In this document: one piece after another, positions 44,570 through 56,883 of the stretch
Layout of the letters: each line of letters starts with the position of its first letter
How positions within the stretch are numbered: the first letter of the stretch is position 1
DNA from: Rubrivivax sp.
Lineage (GTDB): Bacteria > Pseudomonadota > Gammaproteobacteria > Burkholderiales > Burkholderiaceae_C
Length of the DNA: 64,000 nucleotides
Assembly: GCA_027484825.1 (NCBI GenBank)
Contig: JAIXSE010000022.1
Span: forward strand, 1 to 64,000
Direction: 5' to 3'
The notes under the pieces: model-generated
What the model was told of the DNA's origin: nothing
The model's input: the letters and a program-made list of their open reading frames with translations, nothing else
The model's database searches: none
Program-made: the position numbers and the translations under genes

Positions 44570-44791
44570 TCAGGGCAGGCACGTGTGCAGCCAACCCTGG
44601 GTGACGGCGAAGATGCGCGCGGCGTCCCGGGAGGCGAAAGTGGTGTCGAACTCGAAGCGTCGCGTGGACCTGTCGAGGCCGTGAGCGTGCTGGACGGTCA
44701 CGGAGGCGCGGAATCGGCCACTGCTGGTGGCGTGCGTCGTGGGCGAGACGTCGTAGTCGCCCATGGGGATCGAATGTGTGATGGTGGTCAA
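44570..44791 (-). CDS. Small hypothetical protein
   Basis: 73-aa ORF MTTITHSIPMGDYDVSPTTHATSSGRFRASVTVQHAHGLDRSTRRFEFDTTFASRDAARIFAVTQGWLHTCLP upstream of RRM gene. Confidence 0.45.
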   Translation of the reverse strand: MTTITHSIPMGDYDVSPTTHATSSGRFRASVTVQHAHGLDRSTRRFEFDTTFASRDAARIFAVTQGWLHTCLP

Positions 44792-45095
44792 TCAGTAGGC
44801 AGGCGGTGGTCAGGCCTGCTTGAGCGGTGGGGCTCGGTGGGTTGCAGCTCTGCGGCCTTGAGCGCAACGGCGGGGCGACGGACGTCGCGTGGGGGTGTGC
44901 GGTGAGGTCGGCGCCGCGAAGGCAGGGGATCACCGTCCCTTCAGTGTACACCCATGGCTGGTGCGGGGCCTTTGGGGGCCTTTTGGTGGGCTTTTGGTGG
45001 CGTCGGCGCGGCGTTGGGGCGGTCTGGCGAGGCTGCCAAGCAGGGCGATGTTGGCTTGGGAAGTGCGCAGGGTTTGAGCAGATGCGGTCAAAGGC

Positions 45096-46478
45096 TCAGA
45101 GGTACTCATCCTTGACGCGCGCGGCGTCTGCAACCAACTGCGTCAGCCGCCGCGCCTGCTCAGCGACGAAGTCAGCAATGCGCCGCACGAAGGCTTGTTC
45201 CTGCCCCTCTTCGTAGTCGATCGCTTCTGCCTGAGCCTGAGCCTGCGTCGTGGCCAGCTTTGCCAGGCGCTGGCCTTCGCGTTGCATCAGCTTGCGATCA
45301 ATGCCGCAGCGCGTCGCGAAATCCGCCAGAGCGAAAGGAGACACTTGATCGTGGCTGAACACGTCCCCGTAGGCCATGGCCAGTTCGTTGTCGAAGCCGT
45401 CGTATTGCAGGACGCTCACCAGGTCATACCAGGGGGTGGGTTCCAACAGGCCGCCTGCACGGACAAAAAACGAGAAATTCTTTCCGTGGGCATCGCTGTT
45501 CCCGATCAGGAACTGGAAGAGGGCCCAGCGCAGCATGGCGAGCCGCGCTGCGGCCGTGTTGGCCGTCATGGCCGCGCAGCCGAACAGGCGCTCAAAGCTC
45601 ACGCCGTCTCGAATGTGTTGGACCGCTGGCGCGTTGCCAAGGTTGCGCTCGTACTTGTAGGTCACCGGCAGGTCGCAGGCCTGGGCGGCGTCGATGATGT
45701 GTCGCCGGAGAACCCGAGCTCGGCCTTTATGGTCTTCGACAGTGCGGTCGAAGCGCCGTACGACCAGAACCGGCCGGGGTGTCCGAAGCAGTTCGACTTC
45801 AGCAGCCGGCAAGCCCATTCGGCGCGCCAGCGACATGCAGAAGTGTTCATTGACCGCCAAGTGCGGTGTCTGTGGATTGGCGGTGTCGGGCTTGAGGATG
45901 TGGGTGGACGCCAGTCGCTGCCCGTCCACCAGGAAGAGCCGCCCGCCTTCATTCAGCGGTTGGTCGAGGTAGACCAACAGTTTGTCCTGCAGGCCCGCCA
46001 CCGAGATGCGTACTTTGCCGTCCCACACGGTCAGCGGCACGTGGTCTCGTTCGGCGATGCGGTGGTCGAGCTCTTCCCGCGAGACTTCTCGCAGGACGGG
46101 CTCGCTCGCCGGATGGGCTGCCGCCGCTTCACCTGTGAAGCGCAGAGCCCCCGCAGTCTCGGCCCCGAGCGCCCAGATCAGCCCAAAGACGTTGGTCCTG
46201 GCAAGGCCGTTATAGGCAACTGCCACATCCAAGGCCCTGCCTTCGGGCAGCAGATGCTCGATGAAGCGCTTGATGGATGCAGACGGATAGTTCTCCGGAG
46301 GAGCTGCCAAGGGCACAGCGGGTGACAACGGGTAGGACTGTGTGTCGCTCACCCACGGCTCGGCGTAACGCAGGCTCCAGCGGTCGTCGCGCCCGTCGTG
46401 TTCGATGGTGGCCATTTGGGCCTCGTCGGCCCAGACGTGCAGCGCGTGGGTCATGCCAGCTGCCTCATGCCTTTCCAT
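45096..46478 (-). CDS. hipA: HipA-type serine/threonine kinase toxin
   Basis: ISVAGLQDKLLVYLDQPLNEGGRLFLVDG; GNSDAHGKNFSFF; NEHFCMSLARRMGLPAAEVELL; overlaps hipB-like gene. Confidence 0.9.
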   Translation of the reverse strand: MERHEAAGMTHALHVWADEAQMATIEHDGRDDRWSLRYAEPWVSDTQSYPLSPAVPLAAPPENYPSASIKRFIEHLLPEGRALDVAVAYNGLARTNVFGLIWALGAETAGALRFTGEAAAAHPASEPVLREVSREELDHRIAERDHVPLTVWDGKVRISVAGLQDKLLVYLDQPLNEGGRLFLVDGQRLASTHILKPDTANPQTPHLAVNEHFCMSLARRMGLPAAEVELLRTPRPVLVVRRFDRTVEDHKGRARVLRRHIIDAAQACDLPVTYKYERNLGNAPAVQHIRDGVSFERLFGCAAMTANTAAARLAMLRWALFQFLIGNSDAHGKNFSFFVRAGGLLEPTPWYDLVSVLQYDGFDNELAMAYGDVFSHDQVSPFALADFATRCGIDRKLMQREGQRLAKLATTQAQAQAEAIDYEEGQEQAFVRRIADFVAEQARRLTQLVADAARVKDEYL

Positions 46479-46767
46479 CGGCGGCCGGTGCCGACGGTTG
46501 GCCGCTGGCAGCCTCTCGGCTCCAGGGGTGCTCCTTGGGCAACACCATCAGGGCCAGCCCCAATCCATCAAGGACGGCCAGTGCCTTGTCCAGGCGCACC
46601 GATCCTTGGCCGTTTTCGAGACGCGACATGAGGTCAACGGACACGCCAAGCAACCCGGCGGCATCGTCGATGCGAAGCGCCTGCGACTTGCGGCGCTCTC
46701 GCACGACCGGGCCCAGATCAGAGACTGCCATTAACAGAGTGGGGCGGCGACTCGCGTTGTCGGTCAT
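46465..46767 (-). CDS. hipB: HipB-type HTH antitoxin
   Basis: RKSQALRIDDAAGLLGVSVDLMSRLENGQGSVRLDKALAVLDGLGLALMVLPK. Confidence 0.88.
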   Translation of the reverse strand: MTDNASRRPTLLMAVSDLGPVVRERRKSQALRIDDAAGLLGVSVDLMSRLENGQGSVRLDKALAVLDGLGLALMVLPKEHPWSREAASGQPSAPAADGKA

Positions 46768-46877
46768 TTCGGAATTTCAGGAGTGACGGGCTCAAAGGGG
46801 CTAAGGTTAGAAGATATTTCTGCTATTCCGAAATTTCAACTGACTGAGCAGGAGTGTCAAGCAAAATTTCGGAAAAT
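46766..46877. promoter_or_regulatory. Three ATTTCGGAAAT-like operator candidates upstream of hipBA
   Basis: ATTTCGGAATTTC (46766), ATTCCGAAATTTC (46825), ATTTCGGAAAAT (46866). Confidence 0.65.
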
Positions 46878-46945
46878 CAGAAACAAGCTGCCGTCGAGAC
46901 GTTCATCCAGAGCTTGAGCCTTGAGCGAGAACGACATCCCTGAAC

Positions 46946-47230
46946 TTACCAAATGGGCTGATCGGAACTGCGCGTCTGTGGGGCGCCACGCGCAGGTTCT
47001 GGATCGACGGCTGGTTTGCTGAGTGCCAATTCAACGCCGAGGATGTTGAGCAGCTTGAGCAGTCGGCCGGTACCCACGGTGTCCGCATTGCGCTCCAGCG
47101 CGGAGTAGGTCTGCTGTGACACTCCCAGGCGCAGGGCGACTTCGCTTTGGGTCAACCCGGCATCCTTGCGAAAGGCCCTGAGCAGGATGGGTAGCTGGTG
47201 GGGTGTGCGGACGGTGAAGTGGGTGCTCAT
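46946..47230 (-). CDS. Orphan HTH (Xre/HipB-like) regulator
   Basis: LRAFRKDAGLTQSEVALRLGVSQQTYSALERNADTVGTGRLLKLLNILGVELAL. Confidence 0.85.
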   Translation of the reverse strand: MSTHFTVRTPHQLPILLRAFRKDAGLTQSEVALRLGVSQQTYSALERNADTVGTGRLLKLLNILGVELALSKPAVDPEPARGAPQTRSSDQPIW

Positions 47231-47240
47231 ACAGTCTGTA

Positions 47241-47263
47241 GGCTGTAATTGGTTTTTACAGCC
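47241..47263. promoter_or_regulatory. Perfect 8-bp inverted repeat upstream of orphan HTH gene (candidate autoregulatory operator)
   Basis: GGCTGTAA-ttggttt-TTACAGCC. Confidence 0.65.
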
Positions 47264-47401
47264 TTTAATATGTACACCAAGAACCCCCATCAAAAGCAGT
47301 GAAGGCCTCTACAGCTGGCGGCCTGTATTGGGTCCGACTCGCTGACAACACCTGGCCCCAACGCGCAAAGGCCAAAGCCAAAGTCTCAAAGCCCAAACGC
47401 A

Positions 47402-47437
47402 AAAAAGCCCAAGCACTTTGCAGCACTTGGGCTTTTC
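47402..47437 (-). terminator. Rho-independent terminator for tRNA-Pro
   Basis: GCCCAAG...CTTGGGC hairpin with A/T runs directly 3' of the tRNA on the minus strand. Confidence 0.85.
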
Positions 47438-47446
47438 AAAAATTCC

Positions 47447-47523
47447 TGGTCGGGGTGAGAGGATTCGAACCTCCGGCCTCTACGTCCCGAACGTAGCGCT
47501 CTACCAGGCTAAGCTACACCCCG
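47447..47523 (-). tRNA. tRNA-Pro (anticodon CGG), CCA encoded
   Basis: Reverse complement CGGGGTGTAGCTTAGCCTGGTAGAGCGCTACGTTCGGGACGTAGAGGCCGGAGGTTCGAATCCTCTCACCCCGACCA folds as cloverleaf. Confidence 0.95.
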
Positions 47524-47575
47524 ATGGTTTTGTCTCAATCTGCTGAGTGGTTTGTTGAAGTTCTCTTGAATCGCT

Positions 47576-48562
47576 TCAAGAACTTCTCTCAACCGACTGA
47601 GCCGCAAATTCTAGCAGACTTTCTCGCCACTTGTTAAGAGGCAATTGAGACAAACATTCTTTCGCGTGTTCGATCTCCGCGCGAGCGGCATCGCGAGTGG
47701 CGTCGAGCGCGCCAGTGCGACGCACGATCTCGACGATGTCCTTCAACCGCTCCACCTCGCCATGCTCGATGGCGTGGCGGATCAGCGCCCGCTCCTGCTC
47801 GGTGCCGCGCTCCATGGCGATCAGCAGCGGCAGCGTGGGTTTGCCTTCACGCAGGTCGTCGCCGACGTTCTTGCCCAGTGACTCGCTGCTGCCTTCATAG
47901 TCCAGCGCATCGTCGATCAACTGGAAAGCGGTCCCCAGCGCGCGGCCATAACCGGCGCAGGCATCTTCCAGCGGCTGCGGCGCTTCCGCCAGCACAGCGC
48001 CCAGGCGCGCGCTGGCCTCGAAGAGCTTGGCCGTCTTGTAGCGGATGACGCGAAGGTAGCTGTCCACCGCCACGTCCGGGTCATGCATGTTCATCAGCTG
48101 CAGCACTTCCCCTTCAGCGATGACGTTGGTGGCATCCGCCAGCACTTCCAGCACCCGCATGCGGTTCACCGACACCATCATCTGGAAGGCCCGCGAGTAG
48201 AGGAAGTCGCCCACCAGCACGCTCGCAGCATTGCCGAACATGGCATTGGCGGTCTGCTTGCCGCGGCGCAGCTCGGACTCGTCCACCACATCGTCGTGCA
48301 GCAGGGTGGCCGTGTGGATGAACTCCACCACTGCGGCCAGTTCGCGGCTGGCCGGACTGTCGGCGCCCAGCGCATTGGCAAACATCAGCACCAGCTTGGG
48401 CCGCATGCGCTTGCCACCAGCGTGGATGATGTAGGCGGAGATCTGGTTGATCAGGGCAACGTCGGAAGACAGGCGGCGCGCAATGACGGCGTCCACTTCT
48501 TCCATCTGCGCATTCAGCGCAGCGAGGACCTCGGCAACAGGGGTAGAGGCAATGGGCTGCAC
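47576..48562 (-). CDS. ispB: Octaprenyl diphosphate synthase (polyprenyl synthetase family)
   Basis: HAGGKRMRPKLVLMFANAL; LLHDDVVDESELRRGKQTAN; DDALDYEG; start taken as GTG at 48562. Confidence 0.93.
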   Translation of the reverse strand: MQPIASTPVAEVLAALNAQMEEVDAVIARRLSSDVALINQISAYIIHAGGKRMRPKLVLMFANALGADSPASRELAAVVEFIHTATLLHDDVVDESELRRGKQTANAMFGNAASVLVGDFLYSRAFQMMVSVNRMRVLEVLADATNVIAEGEVLQLMNMHDPDVAVDSYLRVIRYKTAKLFEASARLGAVLAEAPQPLEDACAGYGRALGTAFQLIDDALDYEGSSESLGKNVGDDLREGKPTLPLLIAMERGTEQERALIRHAIEHGEVERLKDIVEIVRRTGALDATRDAARAEIEHAKECLSQLPLNKWRESLLEFAAQSVERSS

Positions 48563-48910
48563 TCTTGGCTCACAAAAGGGGGAAGCGCGGATTATAGAAA
48601 GGCCTGCCGACTTGCCGTGGGAGCCCTGTGCTTTCTCGCACGCTTGTTGATGTGACGAGGGGATGAGGGCGTCACAATTCCTCCTCCAGCCCCTCCTCAA
48701 GCCCTGCCCCAGCGCCTCTCCAAGGCTTTTGGCTTGCTTCGGGGAAACCCCTTGTGCTAGGATCTGCGGCTTCCGCGTTTTATGCGGGAGTGTTGTCTTT
48801 GGCGAAGAAAAAGTACCAGTGACCTTGGTGCGGCATGAGGGCTAGCGTCTGATCTGTAGACCAGTGTTAGACCCCGACCTGATGCAAGCAATTCAAGCGC
48901 CTGGGAGCGC

Positions 48911-48931
48911 CAGTCCCCACAGGGGGGACTG
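48911..48931 (+). promoter_or_regulatory. Strong hairpin in rplU 5' leader
   Basis: CAGTCCCC-acagg-GGGGACTG about 35 nt upstream of rplU start. Confidence 0.5.
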
Positions 48932-48965
48932 TGTGAAGTCAAAGCGGTATGTTGAAAGGGCTGAT

Positions 48966-49277
48966 ATGTACGCGGTCATAAAAACCGGTGGCAAGCAATA
49001 CAAGGTTGCTGCTGGCGAGAAGATCAAGGTAGAACAGATTGCTGCGGAAGTTGGCCAAGAGATCGTGATCGAGCAGGTGCTCGCCGTGGGTAACGGCGCT
49101 GACCTCAAGATCGGGACTCCCTTGGTTGCTGGCGCAAGCGTGAAGGCCACCGTGGTGGCGCATGGCAAGCACGACAAGGTGCGTATCTTCAAGCTGCGTC
49201 GTCGCAAGCACTACAAGAAGAGCCAAGGCCATCGCCAGACCTACACCGAGCTGGAAATCAGCGCGGTGAACGGCTGA
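48966..49277 (+). CDS. rplU: 50S ribosomal protein L21
   Basis: [39 protein letters not shown]. Confidence 0.98.
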   Translation: MYAVIKTGGKQYKVAAGEKIKVEQIAAEVGQEIVIEQVLAVGNGADLKIGTPLVAGASVKATVVAHGKHDKVRIFKLRRRKHYKKSQGHRQTYTELEISAVNG

Positions 49278-49326
49278 AACATCGGCTGAACCTCAGCTGA
49301 TTCACGCAACCATTTAGGAGTAATCC

Positions 49327-49584
49327 ATGGCACAGAAAAAAGGCGGCGGCTCAACACGAAATGGCCGCGACTCCAAGCCCAAGATGCTGGGCGTGAAGGT
49401 GTATGGCGGTCAGGCTGTGTCGGCCGGCTCCATCATCGTCCGTCAACGTGGCACCAAGTTCCACGCTGGCACCAACGTGGGCATGGGCAAGGACCACACG
49501 CTGTTCGCACTGATCGACGGCGAAGTGTCCTTCACCGTCAAGGGCGAAAACAACCGTTCCACCGTCGTCGTTACGCCGGTCTGA
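49327..49584 (+). CDS. rpmA: 50S ribosomal protein L27
   Basis: [48 protein letters not shown]. Confidence 0.98.
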   Translation: MAQKKGGGSTRNGRDSKPKMLGVKVYGGQAVSAGSIIVRQRGTKFHAGTNVGMGKDHTLFALIDGEVSFTVKGENNRSTVVVTPV

Positions 49585-49644
49585 ATCTGTTGTTGAGTTC
49601 CTGATGCGCAGCCGCCGGGTTCGTCCCGGCCCTGCGCAACGCCA

Positions 49645-49673
49645 GAGCCCCGGCATTGCCCGGGGCTTTTGTC
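49645..49673 (+). terminator. Rho-independent terminator after rpmA
   Basis: AGCCCCGG-cattg-CCCGGGGCTTTT. Confidence 0.85.
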
Positions 49674-49738
49674 TTTCTCACGAATACGCACCGCGTCATT
49701 TGTGAAACCTCGGGCCGCGCGGGAGCGTCGGACCATGA

Positions 49739-52218
<2,480 letters not shown>

Positions 52219-52253
52219 ACGGCGCGCGAGGCCTGCGCCCGCACGCCAGCAAC

Positions 52254-52294
52254 AAAAAACCCGCCCGTCGCAGCGACGAGGCGGGTTTTCTTTT
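52254..52294. terminator. Bidirectional Rho-independent terminator between proB and rppH
   Basis: AAAAAACCCGCC...GGCGGGTTTTCTTTT hairpin with inner CGTCG/CGACG stem. Confidence 0.88.
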
Positions 52295-52325
52295 GGGCGT
52301 GACGGCGCCGGCGCCTGGCCGATGA

Positions 52326-53141
52326 TCAATCGACGATGGGTGGGTCCGACCGATCCGTTCGCGGAAGCCTCGATGAATCCACCGCGCCGACCTTCTCATC
52401 CGGCCGCGTCTGCGGCTCCTTCAACACGGCCGCTGGCCGACCGTCGTGGTGGATGTCGTGCAGGGTGTCATGCGCGGAGGTCGGCGCGATCTCATGCTTG
52501 TCAGGCCCGCTGACCTCACGCGCATCGGCCGGCGGATGGTTCCCCGCATCGCCATGAAACTCCCCATGGCCCCCACGTCCGCCGCCATCATGCCGGTCGT
52601 GCCGCTCCGGCCGATCTCCGCGAGGAGGCGGCCGCATGCCGGCCCGCAGATAGCGGTTGTGGTGGTTCAGCCGGGGCAGGAAGCGCGCCAGTTCGGTCAG
52701 CGCCATCTGGTAGACGCCGCGCTTGAACTCGATCACTGCTTCCAGCGGCACCCAGTATTCATTCCAGCGCCAGGCGTCGAACTCGGGATGGTCGGTGGCG
52801 CGCAGGTTCATGTCGCTGTCGCGGCCGGTCAGCTGCAACAGGAACCAGATCTGTTTTTGCCCGCGATAGTGCCCCCGTGCGTCCCGCCGGATGAAATGGT
52901 CTGGCACTTCGTAACGTAGCCAGTCCCTGGTGCGCGCAATGATGCGCACATGGTCTGCAGTGAGGCCCACTTCCTCATGCAGCTCTCTGAACATCGCCTG
53001 CTCGGGCGTTTCTCCATGCTTGATTCCCCCTTGAGGGAACTGCCAAGAATGGGTGCGTATGCGCTTGCCCCAGAACACCTCGTTCTTGTGGTTGAGCAGG
53101 ATGATGCCGACGTTGGGCCGGAAGCCTTCACGGTCGAGCAT
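52326..53141 (-). CDS. rppH: RNA pyrophosphohydrolase (Nudix) with long disordered C-terminal tail
   Basis: [60 protein letters not shown]; supplied ORF starts at 53153. Confidence 0.93.
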   Translation of the reverse strand: MLDREGFRPNVGIILLNHKNEVFWGKRIRTHSWQFPQGGIKHGETPEQAMFRELHEEVGLTADHVRIIARTRDWLRYEVPDHFIRRDARGHYRGQKQIWFLLQLTGRDSDMNLRATDHPEFDAWRWNEYWVPLEAVIEFKRGVYQMALTELARFLPRLNHHNRYLRAGMRPPPRGDRPERHDRHDGGGRGGHGEFHGDAGNHPPADAREVSGPDKHEIAPTSAHDTLHDIHHDGRPAAVLKEPQTRPDEKVGAVDSSRLPRTDRSDPPIVD

Positions 53142-53253
53142 AATCAACCTCAAATCATTCGTTGAGTCGATTATTGCACCGGGGCAAAGAACCGGGGCGA
53201 TTGTCGCTAACCCTCAGTCCCACCGCTCTTTTTCCCCGCGTGCCGACGGCCCC

Positions 53254-55008
53254 ATGAAAGCATCCCAGTTCTTCATCTCCACCCTCAAGGAAGCCCCCGC
53301 TGACGCGGAGATCGCCAGCCACAAGCTGATGATGCGCGCCGGCATGATCAAGCGCCTGGGCGCTGGCCTGTACAACTACATGCCCATGGGCCTGCGGGTC
53401 ATCCGCAAGGTGGAAGCCATCATCCGTGCCGAGATGAACCGCGCCGGCGCGGTGGAGCTGCTGATGCCGGTGGTGCAACCCGCCGAGCTCTGGCAGGAAA
53501 CCGGCCGCTTCGAGAAGATGGGCCCCGAGTTGCTGCGGGTGAAGGACCGGCACGGCCGCGACTTCATCATCCAGCCCACCTCGGAAGAAGTCATCACCGA
53601 CATCGCCCGACAGGAGCTGCGCAGCTATAAGCAGCTGCCCAAGAATTTCTATCACATCCAGACCAAGTTCCGGGACGAGCGTCGTCCGCGGTTTGGCGTG
53701 ATGCGCGGCCGCGAATTCACCATGAAGGACGCCTACTCCTTCGACCGTGACGTGGAATCCGCCGGTCGCAGCTACGAGAACATGTACCAGGCCTACTGCC
53801 GCGTCTTCGAGCGGCTGGGTCTGGAATACCGCGCTGTGGCGGCCGACACCGGCGCCATCGGCGGCGACCGCTCGCATGAATTCCAGGTCATCGCCGAGAC
53901 CGGCGAAGACGCCATCATCTACAGTCCCGAAGGCACCTACGCGGCCAACATCGAGCTGGCCGAGGCCCTGCCGCTGCTGAAGGAACGCGCCGCGGCGGCC
54001 CAGTCGCTGACCAAGACGCCCACCCCCGGCAAGTCCACCTGCGCCGACGTGGCGGAGCTGCTCAAGCTGCCGCTGACGCAGACCGTCAAGTCCCTGGTGC
54101 TGGCCGCCGACGAGACCAACGAGGCCGGTGAGATCGTCAAGACGCAGGTCTGGCTGCTGCTGGTGCGCGGTGATCACGATCTCAACGAGGTCAAGGCCGG
54201 CAAGCTGGAAGGCCTCAAGGGCGGCTTCCGCTTCGCCACCGTCTCGGAGATCGAGCAGCACTTCAGCTGCAAGCCCGGTTACCTCGGCCCCATCGGTCTC
54301 AAGCGCGAAGGCGAAGGCAGCGTCAAGGTGGTGGCTGACCGCACGGTCGCGCTGATGGCGGACTTTGTCTGCGGCGCCAATGAGGTGGATGCCCACTACA
54401 CCGGCGCCAACTGGGGCCGCGACCTGCCCGAGCCCGATGTGGTGGCCGACATCCGCAACGTCGTCGCGGGTGATCCCTCGCCGGACGGCAAGGGCGTGCT
54501 GGCCATCCAGCGCGGCATTGAAGTGGGCCATGTGTTTTATCTCGGCACGAAGTACTCGGCCGCGATGAACGCCACCTACCTCGACGAAAACGGCAAGCCG
54601 CAGCTGATGGAAATGGGCTGCTACGGCATCGGCGTCACCCGCATCCTGGGTGCGGCGATCGAGCAGAACCACGACGAGCGCGGCATCATCTGGCCGGACG
54701 CGATTGCGCCCTTCACCGTGGTGGTGTGCCCCATCGGCATGGACCGCAGCGAAGAGGTCAAGACGGCCGCTCACCAGCTCTACCAGGACCTGATGGACCT
54801 GGGCGTGGACGTGCTGCTGGACGACCGCGGCGAGCGCCCCGGCGCGATGTTCGCGGACTGGGAGCTGATTGGTGTGCCGCACCGTGTGGTGATCTCCGAC
54901 CGTGGCCTCAAGGAAGGCCAGGTCGAATACCAAGGCCGTCGCGACGCTGCCGCCACCAAGCTGGCGCTGGCTGACGTGGTGCCGCATCTGCAGCAACGTC
55001 TGAAGTGA
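53254..55008 (+). CDS. proS: Prolyl-tRNA synthetase
   Basis: [66 protein letters not shown]. Confidence 0.98.
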   Translation: MKASQFFISTLKEAPADAEIASHKLMMRAGMIKRLGAGLYNYMPMGLRVIRKVEAIIRAEMNRAGAVELLMPVVQPAELWQETGRFEKMGPELLRVKDRHGRDFIIQPTSEEVITDIARQELRSYKQLPKNFYHIQTKFRDERRPRFGVMRGREFTMKDAYSFDRDVESAGRSYENMYQAYCRVFERLGLEYRAVAADTGAIGGDRSHEFQVIAETGEDAIIYSPEGTYAANIELAEALPLLKERAAAAQSLTKTPTPGKSTCADVAELLKLPLTQTVKSLVLAADETNEAGEIVKTQVWLLLVRGDHDLNEVKAGKLEGLKGGFRFATVSEIEQHFSCKPGYLGPIGLKREGEGSVKVVADRTVALMADFVCGANEVDAHYTGANWGRDLPEPDVVADIRNVVAGDPSPDGKGVLAIQRGIEVGHVFYLGTKYSAAMNATYLDENGKPQLMEMGCYGIGVTRILGAAIEQNHDERGIIWPDAIAPFTVVVCPIGMDRSEEVKTAAHQLYQDLMDLGVDVLLDDRGERPGAMFADWELIGVPHRVVISDRGLKEGQVEYQGRRDAAATKLALADVVPHLQQRLK

Positions 55009-55039
55009 CGTGCGGCGGGAGCGCGGAGGGGGCCGCGCC

Positions 55040-56158
55040 GTGAGCCGCGCCGTGAGCGAAGTGGCCTCTCCATCCTCCCGCATCGCGGTGATCGACGCCC
55101 TGCGTGCCCTGGCCCTGATGCCGGTGGTGATCGTGAACTGGGTCGGCTACCCGGCCCTGCCCGACGGCGGCCCGCTGAGCCCGCCGTCCCCGGTCGATTC
55201 ACCGCTGGCGCAGGCCCTGTCTTTTCTGCTGCATGCGCTGGTGGCCGGCAAGGGCATCAGCCTGCTGGCCTTCCTCTTCGGCTACAGCCAGGCGCTGTCC
55301 CAGCGGTCCCGCTCGGACGCGGCGCTCACCCATCGCCGTCAGCGCCTTCAGCGCATGGCAATCCTGGGCCTGCTGCACGGCTGTCTGCTCTACATGGGCG
55401 ACATCCTCACCACCTATGCGGTGTGCGGGTGGATCATGCTGGGCTGGATGGCACGGCGCCTGAGCGAGGTGCGTGTGCGGCTGCGGGTGATCGTGGTGCT
55501 CAATGGGCTGATGCTGCTGCTGGCCCTGGTGCTGTCGCAGATGCCCATCGGCGCGCCTTCCTCGATTCCGCTGAGCACGCCCATGTCCTGGGCCGACTGG
55601 ACGCTGCGCAATGGCGGGCACTACCTGGCCATGACGATCACCATGATCGTGCTGGGCCTGCCGCTGCCGCTGCTGCTGATGACGCTGGGCTTGATGGCCG
55701 GCCGCCTGCGGCTGTTTTCGCATCCGCGCTGGCGACCGAGACTGGCCGCCTGGGTGCGCCGCTGGGCCTGGCCGGCGCTGGCGCTGAACGTGCTCTGTGT
55801 CACGCTGTTGTGGCCTGGATTGTCGGTGGGAGATGTTCGCGAGGGCAGTCACTACGCCATCGGTTATCTTTATCCCACCCTGCTGCTGCTCAGCGCCGCA
55901 GTGCCGGCCCTGGTGCTGCTGTTCCATCGGCAGCCGCAGTGGCTGCACCTGCTGGCGCCCATGGGCCGCCATACGCTGACGATCTACATCGGCAGCTCGG
56001 TTGTGAGCCTGGTGCTGTTCAGCGGCGCAGGCCTGGCCTGGCAGCCGGGTACCGCGCTGGCCCTGCTGCTGGCCGTGCTGTACTGGGGCGGCGGCTTGGG
56101 GCTGTCGCACCTGCTGGGCTCGCGGCGCCTGCCGCTGGAAGCCTGGATGTCCCGTTGA
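55040..56158 (+). CDS. DUF418-type membrane protein (start approximate)
   Basis: RIAVIDALRALALMPVVIVN; multi-TM; HTLTIYIGSSVVSLVLF. Confidence 0.75.
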   Translation: MSRAVSEVASPSSRIAVIDALRALALMPVVIVNWVGYPALPDGGPLSPPSPVDSPLAQALSFLLHALVAGKGISLLAFLFGYSQALSQRSRSDAALTHRRQRLQRMAILGLLHGCLLYMGDILTTYAVCGWIMLGWMARRLSEVRVRLRVIVVLNGLMLLLALVLSQMPIGAPSSIPLSTPMSWADWTLRNGGHYLAMTITMIVLGLPLPLLLMTLGLMAGRLRLFSHPRWRPRLAAWVRRWAWPALALNVLCVTLLWPGLSVGDVREGSHYAIGYLYPTLLLLSAAVPALVLLFHRQPQWLHLLAPMGRHTLTIYIGSSVVSLVLFSGAGLAWQPGTALALLLAVLYWGGGLGLSHLLGSRRLPLEAWMSR

Positions 56159-56166
56159 ACTTGAGG

Positions 56167-56874
56167 ATGAACGTGTCTGGATTGCGATCGGTCCTGCAGC
56201 CGCCCAGCGATGCTGCGCCCGCCGATAAGGGAGAGGGGCTGCCCGGCAGCCCGATGCGCCGTCGCCTGCTCCTGGGTGCGGGGGCCAGCGCCCTGAGCGC
56301 CGGGCTCGGCGGCCTGCCCACGCCCGCATGGGCCGGTGCGCAGGTGGAAGAGCCGCTGGCTGATGCCGTGCGCTCGGCCCTGTCGGCCGCCATCGCCTAC
56401 GACGCACCGCCCAAGCCGCATTTCGAGAGCATCGAGCCGCGGCTGGTCTACCTGCGCTGGCTGGGGGAGATGAGCGAGCGGCTGAAGCGTCAGAAGGCGG
56501 AGGCGCAGACCCGCATCGAGTTTCTCGAAACCGTCTGGTATGAGAGCACCCGCGCCGGTCTGGAGCCGGCCCTGGTGCTGGGCCTCATCCAGGTGGAGAG
56601 CGGCTTTCGCAAATACGCCATCAGCGTGGCGGGGGCGCGGGGCTACATGCAAGTGATGCCGTTCTGGACCCGCCTGATCGGCGACGGCCAGGCGTCGCGC
56701 CTCTTCCACATGCAGACGAATCTGCGCTTTGGCTGCGTGATCATGCGGCACTACCTGGACCGCGAGAACGGTGACCTGTTCCTGGCCCTGGGCCGCTACA
56801 ACGGCAGCCGCGGCAAGCGCGAGTATCCGGACCTGGTCTTTGGTGCCCGCAAGCGCTGGCTGCCGCCGGCCTGA
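56167..56874 (+). CDS. Lytic transglycosylase (SLT domain)
   Basis: ALVLGLIQVESGFRKYAISVAGARGYMQVMPFWTRLIGDG; RR-type leader MRRRLLLGAGASALSAGLGG. Confidence 0.88.
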   Translation: MNVSGLRSVLQPPSDAAPADKGEGLPGSPMRRRLLLGAGASALSAGLGGLPTPAWAGAQVEEPLADAVRSALSAAIAYDAPPKPHFESIEPRLVYLRWLGEMSERLKRQKAEAQTRIEFLETVWYESTRAGLEPALVLGLIQVESGFRKYAISVAGARGYMQVMPFWTRLIGDGQASRLFHMQTNLRFGCVIMRHYLDRENGDLFLALGRYNGSRGKREYPDLVFGARKRWLPPA

Positions 56875-56883
56875 CCTCAGGCC

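Noticed and set aside
45195-46325. 376-aa plus-strand ORF opposite hipA
   Set aside because: Antisense to the clear HipA kinase sequence.
53155-55083. 642-aa minus-strand ORF antisense to proS
   Set aside because: Antisense of a conserved tRNA synthetase; third-position GC artefact.
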